Assembly (NCBI RefSeq): GCF_000337775.1
Contig: NZ_AOLQ01000004.1
Coordinates: 124,001 to 188,000 of the forward strand
Length of the DNA stretch: 64,000 bases
Direction of reading: 5' to 3'
From: Haloarcula vallismortis ATCC 29715
Lineage (GTDB): Archaea > Halobacteriota > Halobacteria > Halobacteriales > Haloarculaceae
Shown: one piece after another, positions 35,147 through 45,271 of the stretch
Layout: every line of letters begins with the position of its first letter
Position numbering within the stretch: the stretch's first letter is position 1
Translations under genes and position numbers: made by a program
The notes under the pieces: generated by a model
The model's input: the letters and a program-made list of their open reading frames with translations, nothing else
Told to the model about the DNA's origin: nothing
Databases searched by the model: none

Positions 35147-35643
35147 CTGCCCTGGTTGTGTTATCAGCAGTCCAGTCTCTCGCTATCGGCGACGGTCGCC
35201 TGATATCGGGCCCACTCTAATACCAGTACAGTTGTTATTCCACAGCCGAGTGCCGCACTCGTGGTGACTGAGCCGAACCGGGTCAGGGAGATTCACGGGA
35301 CACTCGATACCTCCGTGTGCCCCCACTGCTGGGTTGATATACTCGCTTGTGGTCTTCTATTCTCTAGTTTATAAAGACATTTTCGAAATATGGTCATAAA
35401 GCCGGAATAAAGATATGTGAAATCGAATTATGGCGATATTAGCGTATATTTGGTTGTATATGGGCACTATAAACTCCCGTATGGGGTTAGATAATCAAAT
35501 TGAGAACAATATCTGCCAGATATACGTCTATATTGGTCCGCCGATGGCACCTGTGGTTATCTGGAGTCCCAGAAACAGTGTCAAAAGACCACCAGCTGGG
35601 TGTCGACAAGGCTGTTCCTTCAAAGAGCGAACGCACACCGGCC
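35147..35643. other. AT-rich gap between convergent genes
   Basis: About 500 bp with no credible gene. From about 35340 to 35540 it is strongly AT-rich, with many TATA-like sites and short frames only. No clear inverted repeats or RNA gene recognised. Confidence 0.4.
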
Positions 35644-35970
35644 TCACAGACTTATCACGAGGAGAGCGAAGTACGTCACGAGTCCCCAGCACGCCGTCGC
35701 GACGACGACCGGCCCCACGAAAGCGGCGAGACCGCCAGCACACGCCAGGAGCGCGACTGCCGAACCGGTCCGCACACCGCGGCGCTCCCACAGCGACGCC
35801 ACGGGCGTATCGAGTACGAACAGCGCTTCGACACCCAGTGCACTGGCGACGCCGACAGCGACGGCGGATTCGGTCCAGAGCGTACTGAGTGCGCCGGCCC
35901 GGCGCAGATACGCGACGAGTACCAGTCCACAGAGCAGCGCAAACCCGGCATCGCGTCGGTAGCTGGGCAC
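35644..35970 (-). CDS. small integral membrane protein
   Basis: A 108-residue hydrophobic protein with three to four predicted membrane helices (AGFALLCGLVLVAYL; TESAVAVGVASALGVEALFV; GSAVALLACAGGLAAFVG; VVATACWGLVTYFALLV) and short basic loops (YRRDAG, ERRGVR). Not recognised; it resembles unannotated haloarchaeal membrane proteins. The hydrophobic pattern and third-position GC bias support a real gene. It diverges from the GH13 gene at 36068, only 97 bp apart. Function unknown. Confidence 0.6.
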   Translation of the reverse strand: MPSYRRDAGFALLCGLVLVAYLRRAGALSTLWTESAVAVGVASALGVEALFVLDTPVASLWERRGVRTGSAVALLACAGGLAAFVGPVVVATACWGLVTYFALLVISL

Positions 35971-36067
35971 AGAGACGGTACACGCCGTAGCCAGAAAGCG
36001 ATGCCGCTGGTGGCGGGACGCTCGCGGCTACCCCAAGTACAAAGACACTGTCAATCGCAGTGAACCT

Positions 36068-38071
36068 ATGCACCATCCTGGACCGCCGCGATTCGTGGCG
36101 ACGGGTGACGAGGTCGAACTCGCGCCCCGCGACCCGGACCCGACGGCGACATACAGTTGGCACATCGCGCGTGCACCAGTACAGTCTACTGCCACGCTCG
36201 GTGACGACCCGGTCGAACAGTTCGTCCCCGATACGCCGGGCAGATACACTATCCGGCTTAATGCGCCGGACGGCAAGCACGACCTCACCGTCCGCGCGTT
36301 CCCGGGGCAACTCGAATCGAGCGGCGCACACACCTCTGGCCGTTCCGGTCGCTCAGGCGGCCAAAGCGGTGGCGTCTCCGGCGGGCAACGCGGCTCCGGC
36401 CGTAGCGGCAGCGGCGAGTACACCCAGACAGGGGACGACAGTGACGGCGACGGTGGCGGCGGCCGGCCCCGCCTGACGTTGCGGCCGGAGATCAAGGGCG
36501 ACGAGGCCGTAGTTCGGGCGGACTGCAGTCCCCACCCCGAAGGAACCGAGATAGCCGCCGACCTCGCCGTCGAGTTCCTGCTGGACGACCGCGACGACAT
36601 CGACACCGACGCGGTGACCCGGGACGGGACGGACCTCCGGATTCCGCTGGATGCGCTCCCGGAGCGCGCTCGCATCCATGCCGTTGCAGTCGGGGACCAC
36701 GGCTACAGCGTACCTGACGCCGTCGAGTTCACGCGCGATGGGGGCGGCGTCGAGACAGTGACGAGCGGCGGGGGCGTCGCCGCTGAACGGCCCTACGATG
36801 CGCCGGCCTGGGCCGAGGACTCGGTCATCTACGAGATATACGTCCGCACGTTCGCCGGCGAGAGCGATGACTCGCCGTTCGATGCCATCGTCGACCGTCT
36901 CGATTATCTCGACTCGCTCGGCGTCGACGTCATCTGGCTCACGCCGGTGTTACAGAACGACCACGCACCGCACGGCTACAACATCACTGATTTCTTCGAG
37001 ATTGCGTCGGACCTCGGCACCCGCGCGGACTACGAGCGGTTCATCGAGGCGGCCCACGACCGCGGGTTCAAGGTGCTGTTCGACCTCGTCTGCAACCACT
37101 CGGCGCGGACCCACCCCTACTTCGAGGCCGCCCGCGACGACCCGGACAGCGAGTACCGCGACTGGTACGAGTGGCGAAGCGATACCGAGCCCGAAACCTA
37201 CTTCGAATGGGAGCACATCGCGAACTTCAACTTCGATCACCTCCCGGTCCGCCGGCACCTGCTCGATGCGGTCGCGCAGTGGGCCGAACTGGTCGACGGG
37301 TTCCGCTGTGATATGGCCTGGGCCGTCCCGAACAGCTTCTGGCGCGAGATTCACGACTACTGCAAGGACCGCGACAACGAGTTCCTCCTACTAGACGAGA
37401 CCATCCCGTACATTCCCGACTTCCAGGCCGGGCTGTTCGATATGCACTTCGACTCGACGACCTACGCCGCGCTCCGGCAGGTCGGTGGCGGTGCCGACGC
37501 CGAGGCCGTCCTCGGTGCCATCGAGGGCCGGGCGGAGATTGGCTTCCCGGACCACGCCTCGTTCATGCTGTACGCGGAGAACCACGACGAGACGCGCTAC
37601 ATCGTCGACTACGGTCGGGACGCCGCCGAGGCCGCCGCGGGCGCGCTGTTCACGCTCCCGGGCGCGCCGCTGCTGTATGCCGGCCAGGAGTTCGGCCAGC
37701 GCGGCCGGCGCGATGACCTCGCGTGGGACCACGCCGACGAGACGCTCCAGTCGTTCGTCAGCGACCTCTCGGCGGTCAGACACGACCAGCCGGCGCTGTC
37801 GGCGGATGCAGACCTCGTCCGAATCCCGTACGAAGTCCGGGACGGACCGTCCGACCGCGTCGTCGCGTACGCACGGGCAACTGCAGACGATGCGGCTGTC
37901 GTGGTACTCAACTTCAGCAACGAGGCGACGACGGTTGCGCTACCGGCCGGGACCGACGACACCGACCTCGTTTCCGGGGAGCCCCGCGGCGGTGCTGGTG
38001 ACGGGAACGCGACCGTTACAGTCGAGAGTGTGGGCGTGTTCTCGGCTTCTGAGAGCGATCTGCGCCAGTAA
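36068..38071 (+). CDS. GH13 alpha-amylase/neopullulanase-like, cytoplasmic
   Basis: A 667-residue GH13 glucanase. N-terminal beta domain (1-80), a Gly/Ser/Arg-rich linker (about 85-130), a second beta domain (about 135-225), the TIM barrel from about 250 (SVIYEIYVRTF), and a C-terminal beta domain. Catalytic residues are in place: nucleophile Asp415 in FRCDMAW, acid/base Glu444 in LLLDETIPY, and Asp507 in ENHDE. No signal peptide or Tat motif, so it acts inside the cell, on maltodextrins or glycogen-like polymer. It is followed 125 bp later by the GH15 gene. Confidence 0.9.
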   Translation: MHHPGPPRFVATGDEVELAPRDPDPTATYSWHIARAPVQSTATLGDDPVEQFVPDTPGRYTIRLNAPDGKHDLTVRAFPGQLESSGAHTSGRSGRSGGQSGGVSGGQRGSGRSGSGEYTQTGDDSDGDGGGGRPRLTLRPEIKGDEAVVRADCSPHPEGTEIAADLAVEFLLDDRDDIDTDAVTRDGTDLRIPLDALPERARIHAVAVGDHGYSVPDAVEFTRDGGGVETVTSGGGVAAERPYDAPAWAEDSVIYEIYVRTFAGESDDSPFDAIVDRLDYLDSLGVDVIWLTPVLQNDHAPHGYNITDFFEIASDLGTRADYERFIEAAHDRGFKVLFDLVCNHSARTHPYFEAARDDPDSEYRDWYEWRSDTEPETYFEWEHIANFNFDHLPVRRHLLDAVAQWAELVDGFRCDMAWAVPNSFWREIHDYCKDRDNEFLLLDETIPYIPDFQAGLFDMHFDSTTYAALRQVGGGADAEAVLGAIEGRAEIGFPDHASFMLYAENHDETRYIVDYGRDAAEAAAGALFTLPGAPLLYAGQEFGQRGRRDDLAWDHADETLQSFVSDLSAVRHDQPALSADADLVRIPYEVRDGPSDRVVAYARATADDAAVVVLNFSNEATTVALPAGTDDTDLVSGEPRGGAGDGNATVTVESVGVFSASESDLRQ

Positions 38072-38167
38072 TACGCGCGGACGGGTCCGTTCAACAGTAG
38101 CGGCTCTGTCCGCCCGGGGACGCAGTCGTGGCCTCGAAGTATCACTAATTTGTCCGAACCACAGGAG

Positions 38168-38174
38168 TTTATAG
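38168..38174 (+). promoter_or_regulatory. TATA box of the GH15 gene
   Basis: TTTATAG centred 26 nt upstream of ATG 38197. It supports that start over the Met codons at 38188 and 38191, and leaderless translation. Confidence 0.55.
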
Positions 38175-38196
38175 AGATTGGTCTGCTTTGATGTGT

Positions 38197-41100
38197 ATGC
38201 GGCTTTCGACAGCGCTCAACGAATACAAGCGAACTCGTCACGAGCGCTTTCCAGAGGAGTGCAGGACTGTTTCAGGCTCTTTCTCGGGGCACGGTGATCG
38301 GCTCGTACACGTCGGCGAAGACGGGACACTGCAGGACTACTCCGATTCGCTCTCCGGGCTCTCCGGTATCGACCGCTCCCGGCTCGGGGTGATGCTTGGA
38401 GACGAGACACGGTGGTTCAGTGACTTAGAGACCATCAGACAGCACTACTACCGTGAGACGCGGCTCGTCGAGACTGAATACGACGCGGGGTCGTTCACGG
38501 TCCACCAGTACGATCTGACGCTGGGCCGGGCACACGTCACACATGTCGCAATGCGTGGGGCCGTGCCACAGGACGCCAAGCTCGTGGCGTTCGTCACGCT
38601 GGCTCCCGATGGCAGCGACAGCGGCGTCGGCTCGCTGATTCACGAGGACGCCGGACCCGATAACTCGCGCGTGCTCGAAGTGTACCACCGTCGAGAGCAC
38701 GATTACCTCGCCTCGTCGACCGGGTTAGACGCCGTCGCCGGACAGCGACCGGAACGCCTCGGCGAAATACTCGAAGACAGCCCGATAGAGTTCCCGCGGT
38801 CGGAGCCGGTCGAGCGACGCGATCAGACGCGGCTCACCGGTGATTTCCTCGTAACTGCGCCGCTTGACCGGGCCGGGCGCAGCAAGGACACGACGCTCGT
38901 CAGCCAGCTGTCGAACCACGACGAGGTCGACCGGGAGACAGCGCTGCTGGACCTCGCCGACTGTGTGCGAGAGCACACGACCTCCGACGACCTCCGGGAG
39001 GCCGGGCGGGAGCGAACGCGTATCGACGTGGCCGAGTCCATGACACGCTCGGACTCGATACGGATGGACCTGCGGGTGCTCGACCTGCTGTCCTCGCCGA
39101 CCGGCGGTCGCATCGCTGCCCCGGAGTTCGACCCCTTCTACTCGAACTCCGGCGGCTACGGTTACGTCTGGTTCCGCGACGACGCCTCGGTCTCCCGGCA
39201 TCTGCTCGAAGCCGGCGACCGCCTCGACATAGACACCGGCGAGATGTTACTTGAGAGTGCGGCGTTCCTCTGTGACAGCCAGCTCTCGGACGGGCGGTGG
39301 CCCCACCGCGTCTGGGCCGACACCGGGGATATCGCCCCGGGCTGGGCCAACGCCCGGGTCGAACACAACGCCGAATCGCCGGAGTATCAGGCCGACCAGA
39401 CCGCAACCGTCACTGCCTTCCTCGCGACGTTGCTGCGAACGCACCGTAGCAAGATGGACGCCGAACTGACGGCGATGGTTCGAGGGACTATCGAGGCGGC
39501 CGTCGACACGCTCACCGAAGATATTGCGGCCAACGACCTCCCCGAGCCGTGTCAGAACGTCTGGGAGGACTCTATCGGCCAGTTCACGCATACTACTGCG
39601 ACGTTCATCGAGGCCTTTGCCGCTGTGGGCCGTGCTCCGATGCCCGAATCGGTCTGTGAGCGGAGTCTGGCGGCGGCCGACCGGTTGCTCGACGGACTCG
39701 ATACGCTCTGGGACGAAGACCTGAGCGTGTACGTGATCGGGCTGACAAACGGGACGCCGGACCACCGTATCGACGCTGCGGGGCTTCACCTCGCGGACGC
39801 GCTGCAGGAATACGACAGCGTCGAGTCGACGACGCTCTCTGACCAGCACCTCACCCGTCTGGCGGACCACGTGAGCACGACGCTGGACACGCTCTTCCGG
39901 AACCCGACCGAAAGCCGTGTCGCGGGACTGGCCCGCTACGAGGGCGACCGCTGGCGGACCGGCCACCAGGATAACGAGAAGATATGGACCGTCACGACGG
40001 CGATGGGGGCACTCGCCGCCGCCCGTGTCGGCGACATGCTGAACGAGCGCGACGAGAGCGGCGACGCGTACCTCGACCGCGCGAGTGACCTGTACGAACT
40101 GCTTGAGGGGGATGGACCGCTCACGACCGACGCCGGCTACCTCGCCGAACAGGCCTTCGACGACGGCGACCTCGACAGTGCGACGCCGCTTGGCTGGTCC
40201 CACGCGTTGCGGCTCCACGCGACTGCGCGTCTGGGCGAACTGAACGCGCTCCCGACGACATCGGCCGGAACTGAGGGACCGAGCGAGCGCCCGACCTGGA
40301 CGACCGGGGAGAAGTACGGCGTCGGCACCGTCGCCGACCACGACGAACCGGACTCCTCGCGCGTCTGGTTCACGCTCACTGAGGGCGCGTTGACGGAGGC
40401 CCGCTACCCGCAGGTCGACCTGATGAACCTGCGGACGCTCGACTTTCTGGTCCGGTGTACCGACGAGACGGACTACGCCGTCCGGACCCACCGTGAGAAC
40501 CGCCGGACTGACGACAGCGTCAGGCGACGCGTCGAACCCGTCGACGACGAGGCGCTCCTCTATCGCCACGTCTTTACCGAGACCGGCGACGGACAGGGCC
40601 ACGAGTGGACGCTCACCGTCGACTACGCGACCGACCCCGAACACGATGCCATCGTCGCCGACGTGTCCTTCAGCGCCGACGACGGCAAGAGCTACGACGT
40701 GTTCTCGGTCGCCGACATCGCGCTCACGAGCACGGTCACCGAGGACCGCGCAATCAGATACGGTCAGCCCGGGAGCTATCACCTTGTCGGCCGGAATCCC
40801 CGCGCCTACACCGACCAGACTGACAACGACCTGCTCGTCGACGAGAACGGCGACGCCTACTCTATCGCCGTGGCGATGGCCGCGGTGGGACGCTTCGACT
40901 GGGCCACCGTCGGTGCGGCCGGTAGCGACCGTCTCGACGGGCTGTACTCCGACGGGGACCTCCCCGACCCAGTCGAGTCCATCGACGGGACGAACCTCGT
41001 CCTCATCGGCCGGCTGGACTCGGGAACCAGAGTTAGCGACACAGTCGCACTTGGCTTCGCGCGACAGGCTGATACCGCTGCCGCGCTGGGCGAAGCCGAC

Positions 41101-42732
41101 GGCGCGCTCGACCGCGGCTACGAGACGGTCCGCGCCGAGTACGCCGACAGCTGGGCCGAGTTCCTCGCGGACAAGCAACTCCCGGCGTCGGTCGCCGACG
41201 ACAAAGCGCTGGCAAACCAGTACCGAACCGCGCTGATGACGCTCTTGGCTGTGGAGGACAAGACCTACCACGGGGCGTCCATCGCCTCGCCGTCCGTGCC
41301 GTGGGGCGAAGCCGTCCACGCCGAGGAGCCCAAGGGCTATGGCTACAACTTCGTGTGGTCACGAGACCTGTATCAGGTGTTCAGCGTGTTCGACGCCATC
41401 GGGTCGCTGGACATCGCGACGGACCAGCTGGAGTACATCTACGAGTACCAGCAGGACGACGCCGGCTTCATCCCGCAGAACACCTACGTCAACGGGACGA
41501 CCCGCTGGGGCGGCGAGCAGATGGACAACATCTCGTTCCCGCAGGTGATGGCCTACCGCCTCGCCGAGAGCGGCGTCGACTTCGAGGACGTCGAGTACAG
41601 CTACGAGAACGTCCGTCGGTCGGCAGAGTACGTCGTCCGTCACGGCCCCGAGACCGCTCAGGAGCGCTGGGAGGAGGAAGCCGGCTTCTCGCCGTCCTCG
41701 ATTGCGGCCGAGATCGCGGGGCTCGCGTGTGCGGCGAAGCTCGCACTCGACACCGGTCACGAGGCCGACGCGCTCGTCTGGCTGGCGCTGGCCGACCAGT
41801 GGGCGAACAACGTCGAGGCCTGGACTGCAACTGAGACCGGGACCGAGCGCCACACCAACACGCCCTACTACACGCGGATAACGCTCGACGGCAACGCCGA
41901 GATGGGCCACCTCCGGACGCTCGCCAACGACGGCCCGACGCTGGACGAACGGAACATCATCGACGGCGGCTTCCTCGAACTCGTCCGGCTGGGTATCAAG
42001 CCCGACGACGACGAAGCCATTCGGAACTCCCTCGTCGAGGTCGACGACACCATCAGCGTCGACACGGAGTATGCGCCCGGGTTCTACCGGTACAACGGCG
42101 ACGGCTACGGTGAACGTGGCCGGGACGATCAGGGTGCGCCGTGGACGGTCGAACACAAGGGGAAGGGTCGCCTCTGGCCGCTGCTGACCGGCGAGCGCGC
42201 CGAGTACGAACTCCACCGCGACGACCCGGATATCCCGCCCGAGAACTGCCTGCGGATGATGCAGGACGTGGCGAACTCGGGGCGGATGATCGCCGAGCAG
42301 ATCTGGGATCGCGGCCACGCGACCGAGTACGACTGGGAGTTCGCCGAAGGGACCGGCTCGGCGACGCCGCTGGCGTGGTCGATGGCCCAGTACGTCCGGC
42401 TTGCCCACGGTATCAGTGCCGGCGAACCGGTCGAGACGCCGGCCTTCGTCGACGACCGCTACCGAGAGCGGCGGGCGCACACCCCTGATCGCAGCCCCGC
42501 GCTCCGCGTCGATACGCAGTTCCGCGGGAACGAACTGGTCGTCTCCGGCGAGACCACCGGCGTCTGTGTCGTCGTCAAGACGCCTGCCGACATCAGGTAC
42601 ATCTCTATCGATGACCGTGAATTCGAGGTCGCAGTCGATGTCGACCCCGGTGAGAATCAGGTGATTGTCGCCGCCGCAGACGACGAAGACCTGGTCACCG
42701 CCGGGACAACTGTCTGGCAGCTCAACCTGTAG
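38197..42732 (+). CDS. tandem GH15 glucoamylase/glucodextranase-like protein
   Basis: A 1511-residue protein with two complete GH15 halves. Architecture as read: N-terminal beta domain (1-~300), catalytic domain A (~300-690), a glucodextranase-N-like beta domain (~695-975, KYGVGTVADHDE), catalytic domain B (~975-1440) and a short C-terminal beta domain. Both halves keep the catalytic pair: acid Glu457 in VWEDS with base Glu651 in LAEQ, and acid Glu1159 in RWEEEAG with base Glu1367 in IAEQ. No export signal. It would release glucose from the non-reducing ends of alpha-glucans. Normal GH15 enzymes have one such domain, at roughly half this size. Confidence 0.88.
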   Translation: MRLSTALNEYKRTRHERFPEECRTVSGSFSGHGDRLVHVGEDGTLQDYSDSLSGLSGIDRSRLGVMLGDETRWFSDLETIRQHYYRETRLVETEYDAGSFTVHQYDLTLGRAHVTHVAMRGAVPQDAKLVAFVTLAPDGSDSGVGSLIHEDAGPDNSRVLEVYHRREHDYLASSTGLDAVAGQRPERLGEILEDSPIEFPRSEPVERRDQTRLTGDFLVTAPLDRAGRSKDTTLVSQLSNHDEVDRETALLDLADCVREHTTSDDLREAGRERTRIDVAESMTRSDSIRMDLRVLDLLSSPTGGRIAAPEFDPFYSNSGGYGYVWFRDDASVSRHLLEAGDRLDIDTGEMLLESAAFLCDSQLSDGRWPHRVWADTGDIAPGWANARVEHNAESPEYQADQTATVTAFLATLLRTHRSKMDAELTAMVRGTIEAAVDTLTEDIAANDLPEPCQNVWEDSIGQFTHTTATFIEAFAAVGRAPMPESVCERSLAAADRLLDGLDTLWDEDLSVYVIGLTNGTPDHRIDAAGLHLADALQEYDSVESTTLSDQHLTRLADHVSTTLDTLFRNPTESRVAGLARYEGDRWRTGHQDNEKIWTVTTAMGALAAARVGDMLNERDESGDAYLDRASDLYELLEGDGPLTTDAGYLAEQAFDDGDLDSATPLGWSHALRLHATARLGELNALPTTSAGTEGPSERPTWTTGEKYGVGTVADHDEPDSSRVWFTLTEGALTEARYPQVDLMNLRTLDFLVRCTDETDYAVRTHRENRRTDDSVRRRVEPVDDEALLYRHVFTETGDGQGHEWTLTVDYATDPEHDAIVADVSFSADDGKSYDVFSVADIALTSTVTEDRAIRYGQPGSYHLVGRNPRAYTDQTDNDLLVDENGDAYSIAVAMAAVGRFDWATVGAAGSDRLDGLYSDGDLPDPVESIDGTNLVLIGRLDSGTRVSDTVALGFARQADTAAALGEADGALDRGYETVRAEYADSWAEFLADKQLPASVADDKALANQYRTALMTLLAVEDKTYHGASIASPSVPWGEAVHAEEPKGYGYNFVWSRDLYQVFSVFDAIGSLDIATDQLEYIYEYQQDDAGFIPQNTYVNGTTRWGGEQMDNISFPQVMAYRLAESGVDFEDVEYSYENVRRSAEYVVRHGPETAQERWEEEAGFSPSSIAAEIAGLACAAKLALDTGHEADALVWLALADQWANNVEAWTATETGTERHTNTPYYTRITLDGNAEMGHLRTLANDGPTLDERNIIDGGFLELVRLGIKPDDDEAIRNSLVEVDDTISVDTEYAPGFYRYNGDGYGERGRDDQGAPWTVEHKGKGRLWPLLTGERAEYELHRDDPDIPPENCLRMMQDVANSGRMIAEQIWDRGHATEYDWEFAEGTGSATPLAWSMAQYVRLAHGISAGEPVETPAFVDDRYRERRAHTPDRSPALRVDTQFRGNELVVSGETTGVCVVVKTPADIRYISIDDREFEVAVDVDPGENQVIVAAADDEDLVTAGTTVWQLNL

Positions 42733-42755
42733 ACTCTCTCATAAGTGAGAACCAC

Positions 42756-42762
42756 TTTATAA
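42756..42762 (+). promoter_or_regulatory. TATA box of the nucleotidyltransferase gene
   Basis: TTTATAA centred 24 nt upstream of ATG 42783. It implies the gene has its own promoter rather than read-through from the GH15 gene. Confidence 0.5.
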
Positions 42763-42782
42763 TTCGGCTCTGACTGTAGGGT

Positions 42783-43727
42783 ATGGACGCGATAGTTCTA
42801 GCTGGCGGCTACGCGACGCGGCTGTGGCCAATTACGCGGCGTCGACCGAAGATGTTGCTCCCGGTCGGTGAAACGACTGTCATTGACGGTGTCCTGCAGT
42901 CACTGGAAGCCGACGACCGGGTCGACACGACCTACCTGAGCACGAACGAGGCCTTCGCCGACGAGTTCGAGGCCCACATCGACGAGATGGGCTACGAGAA
43001 GGTCCAGCTCTCCGTCGAGAGCACGGAAGACGAAGACGAGAAGTTCGGCGTCGTCGGCGCGCTCGCGCAACTGATCGAGCGCGAGGGCATCGACGACGAC
43101 CTGTTTATCATCGGTGGGGACAATCTCATCGGCTTCGACCCCTCGGAGTTCCTCGACTTCTTCGAGGAGCGCGACGGCCCGGCGCTCGCAGCCTACGACG
43201 TTGGCTCACGGGAGAAAGCCAAGTCCTACGGACTTGTCGAACTCGACGGCGAACGTGTCGTCGACTTCCAGGAGAAGCCCGACCATCCCAACAGTACGCT
43301 CGTTTCTATCGCCTGCTACGCCTTCCCGGCCGACTCGCTTCGCTTCGAGGAGTACCTCTCGGGCGACAACAACCCCGACGAACCGGGCTGGTACATCGAC
43401 TGGCTGCAACAGCAGGAACCGGTGTCCGCCTTTACCTTCGACGACGTCTGGTTCGACATCGGGACGCCCGAGTCGTATTTCGAAACCGTCGAGTGGAAAC
43501 TCGACGGCGGGTCGCTCATCCACCCCGACGCGACCGTCGAGAACTCCGAGATCGGGAACACTGTCCACGTGATGGCCGGAGCGGAAGTGACCGACAGCAG
43601 CCTCGACCGGACCATCGTCTTCCCGGACGCTGAGGTCAACGACTGCGACCTCGACGAAACGATTCTGGGCGAGGACGTGGCCGTCGAGGGGTACAACATG
43701 TCGGGGTCGCTCATCATCAACCGCTGA
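42783..43727 (+). CDS. sugar-1-phosphate nucleotidyltransferase
   Basis: A 314-residue NDP-sugar pyrophosphorylase. Signature LAGGYATRLWPITRRRPKMLLPVG, Asp for metal in IIGGDNLIGFDP, EKPDHPN for sugar phosphate, and DVWFDIGTPESYFE. The C-terminal ~70 residues form a short left-handed beta helix (ATVENSEIGNTVHVMAGAEV). It makes an NDP-hexose, most likely NDP-glucose from glucose-1-phosphate; the nucleotide cannot be read. With the GT4 gene at 44195 it could supply a glucan or glycan polymer. Confidence 0.88.
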   Translation: MDAIVLAGGYATRLWPITRRRPKMLLPVGETTVIDGVLQSLEADDRVDTTYLSTNEAFADEFEAHIDEMGYEKVQLSVESTEDEDEKFGVVGALAQLIEREGIDDDLFIIGGDNLIGFDPSEFLDFFEERDGPALAAYDVGSREKAKSYGLVELDGERVVDFQEKPDHPNSTLVSIACYAFPADSLRFEEYLSGDNNPDEPGWYIDWLQQQEPVSAFTFDDVWFDIGTPESYFETVEWKLDGGSLIHPDATVENSEIGNTVHVMAGAEVTDSSLDRTIVFPDAEVNDCDLDETILGEDVAVEGYNMSGSLIINR

Positions 43728-43856
43728 TGGCTCGCGGCGATGGAGCCAGCGTTCGAGTGCAAGATGTGATACGATTCGCCACCAGCCACGAGACCGCTGG
43801 CGAAGGACTAAGTGACAGAGCGTCGTTGACTCGCTGTAGGCAAGCTATCTGACAAC

Positions 43857-44186
43857 ATGGCACAATCAGAAACGGAGCAAATATCGTTCGAGATGACAAT
43901 CGACGAGGGCCGGACCAGGATTGACGTCTCGGGCGACCGCGATACGGCCGTCGTCGTGCGTTCGGCGTCGGGCGAGAAGATATATCTGCCGCCGGAGGAT
44001 TTCGACCGCCCGCCGGAGGACAGACAGACACCGTACGACAGTCCCTATCAGTCGGCCGACGGGACCGCCGACAGCCCGTATCGGACGCAAACGGACACGA
44101 CGTCCGTAACAGGGCTAGAGCCGACCGCCGACGGCTACCTTATCGTTCATCCGGAACCGGTCACGGACGTTCGCTTCCTCCGGTAA
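43857..44186 (+). CDS. conserved-looking hypothetical protein, Hsp20-like in outline
   Basis: A 109-residue, beta-rich, hydrophilic protein. The first third (SFEMTIDEGRTRIDVSGD) and last third (DGYLIVHPEPVTDVRFLR) look like strands of a small beta sandwich, and the middle is a Pro/Asp/Tyr-rich linker (PPEDRQTPYDSPYQS). It is reminiscent of small alpha-crystallin domains but too short to claim. It sits tail-to-tail with the GT4 gene (8-bp gap) and 129 bp after the nucleotidyltransferase. Function unknown. Confidence 0.55.
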   Translation: MAQSETEQISFEMTIDEGRTRIDVSGDRDTAVVVRSASGEKIYLPPEDFDRPPEDRQTPYDSPYQSADGTADSPYRTQTDTTSVTGLEPTADGYLIVHPEPVTDVRFLR

Positions 44187-44194
44187 GTGGGCGG

Positions 44195-45271
44195 TCAGGC
44201 TTCGTCCAGAACCTCGTGGTAGAATTCGACGTGTTCGTCAGCGACTTCGCCCCAGGTTCGAACGTCGTACTCGATAGGCGTCGACAGCGATAGCGCGTGT
44301 TCGATCCCCTCGGCGATGGAGTCCGAATCGGGCTCGACCTCGATGACGCAGTCCTCGTTGAGCAGTTCCGCGGCTCCGCTCTCACAGGCGACGACGCGCG
44401 TCCCGACCGACAGCGCTTCGACGATTGTGATACCGAAGGGCTCCGCCAGCGACGGCGAGACGAACAGGTCCGCGCTGTTGTAGTAATCCCCGAGTTCCGA
44501 CTGTGGGAGATACCCCGGAAAGTAGACCCGGTCCTCGACGCCCAGTAGCTCCGCGAACCGTTCGAGCTGTTCAGTGAGATGCCCTGAGCCGCCGAGTACG
44601 AGGCTCACGTCGTCCCGACCAAGCTTCGAGAGCGCGTACAGCAGGTACGACAGGCCCTTCTGGTCGGTGTGTCGGCCGACGAAAAACAGCATCTTTCCGT
44701 CGATACCCAGTTCCGATTTGATGTCCCGGCCCGTCGGCTCCACCGACGAGAACCCGTTGTAGATGACCGTCGAGTCGGCATCGTACTGCTCGCGGATCCG
44801 TCGCTGCGTGAACTTGCTCACCGCGACGATGTGGTCTGAGCGGTTGGCGACCCGCTGTTCGGTTTCGACTTCCCGCTGTGGCGGGTTCACGTTCCGGTCC
44901 GCCGACAGCGAGTGGAACGTCGAGATCCATTCGACATCGTGGGCCGATTTGGCCCGCGAACCGGGATTGTAACCGAACCAGTCGTTCGTATGGATGATGT
45001 CCGCGTCGGCCGCTTCGTCGGCGAACTCCCCAGCTAATCGGCCGATACGGGTGATGATGTCGCCACTGCCCGTCGAGACGCCGTGAATGCCATCACGGTC
45101 CGGCGGCGCGTACTCAGCGGGCAACACCAGCTCGAACTCGACGTCGTCTCTCGGTTCGAGCTGTTCGAACAGCTCCCCGATAGCGGTATCAAGCCCGCCG
45201 GTGATGTTGGGTGGGAACCCCCAGCCAAGCATCAGAACGTTCGGTGGCATCTCTGTTACTGGCTCACTCAT
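44195..45271 (-). CDS. GT4-family glycosyltransferase (glycogen synthase-like)
   Basis: A 358-residue GT-B glycosyltransferase. The N-terminal motif MLGWGFPPNITGGLDTAIGEL has the Gly-rich acceptor loop seen in GT4/GT5 glycogen and sucrose-phosphate synthases. The C-terminal half has FVGRHTDQKGLSYLL, GGSGHLTEQL and the E-x7-E donor motif around SLAEPFGITIVEALSVGTRVVA. I start at ATG 45271 because a TATA-like ATATATA lies 28 nt upstream; the longer frame has no support. It is divergent from malQ and next to an NDP-sugar synthesis gene, which suggests alpha-glucan synthesis. Cell-surface glycan synthesis is the alternative. Confidence 0.82.
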   Translation of the reverse strand: MSEPVTEMPPNVLMLGWGFPPNITGGLDTAIGELFEQLEPRDDVEFELVLPAEYAPPDRDGIHGVSTGSGDIITRIGRLAGEFADEAADADIIHTNDWFGYNPGSRAKSAHDVEWISTFHSLSADRNVNPPQREVETEQRVANRSDHIVAVSKFTQRRIREQYDADSTVIYNGFSSVEPTGRDIKSELGIDGKMLFFVGRHTDQKGLSYLLYALSKLGRDDVSLVLGGSGHLTEQLERFAELLGVEDRVYFPGYLPQSELGDYYNSADLFVSPSLAEPFGITIVEALSVGTRVVACESGAAELLNEDCVIEVEPDSDSIAEGIEHALSLSTPIEYDVRTWGEVADEHVEFYHEVLDEA

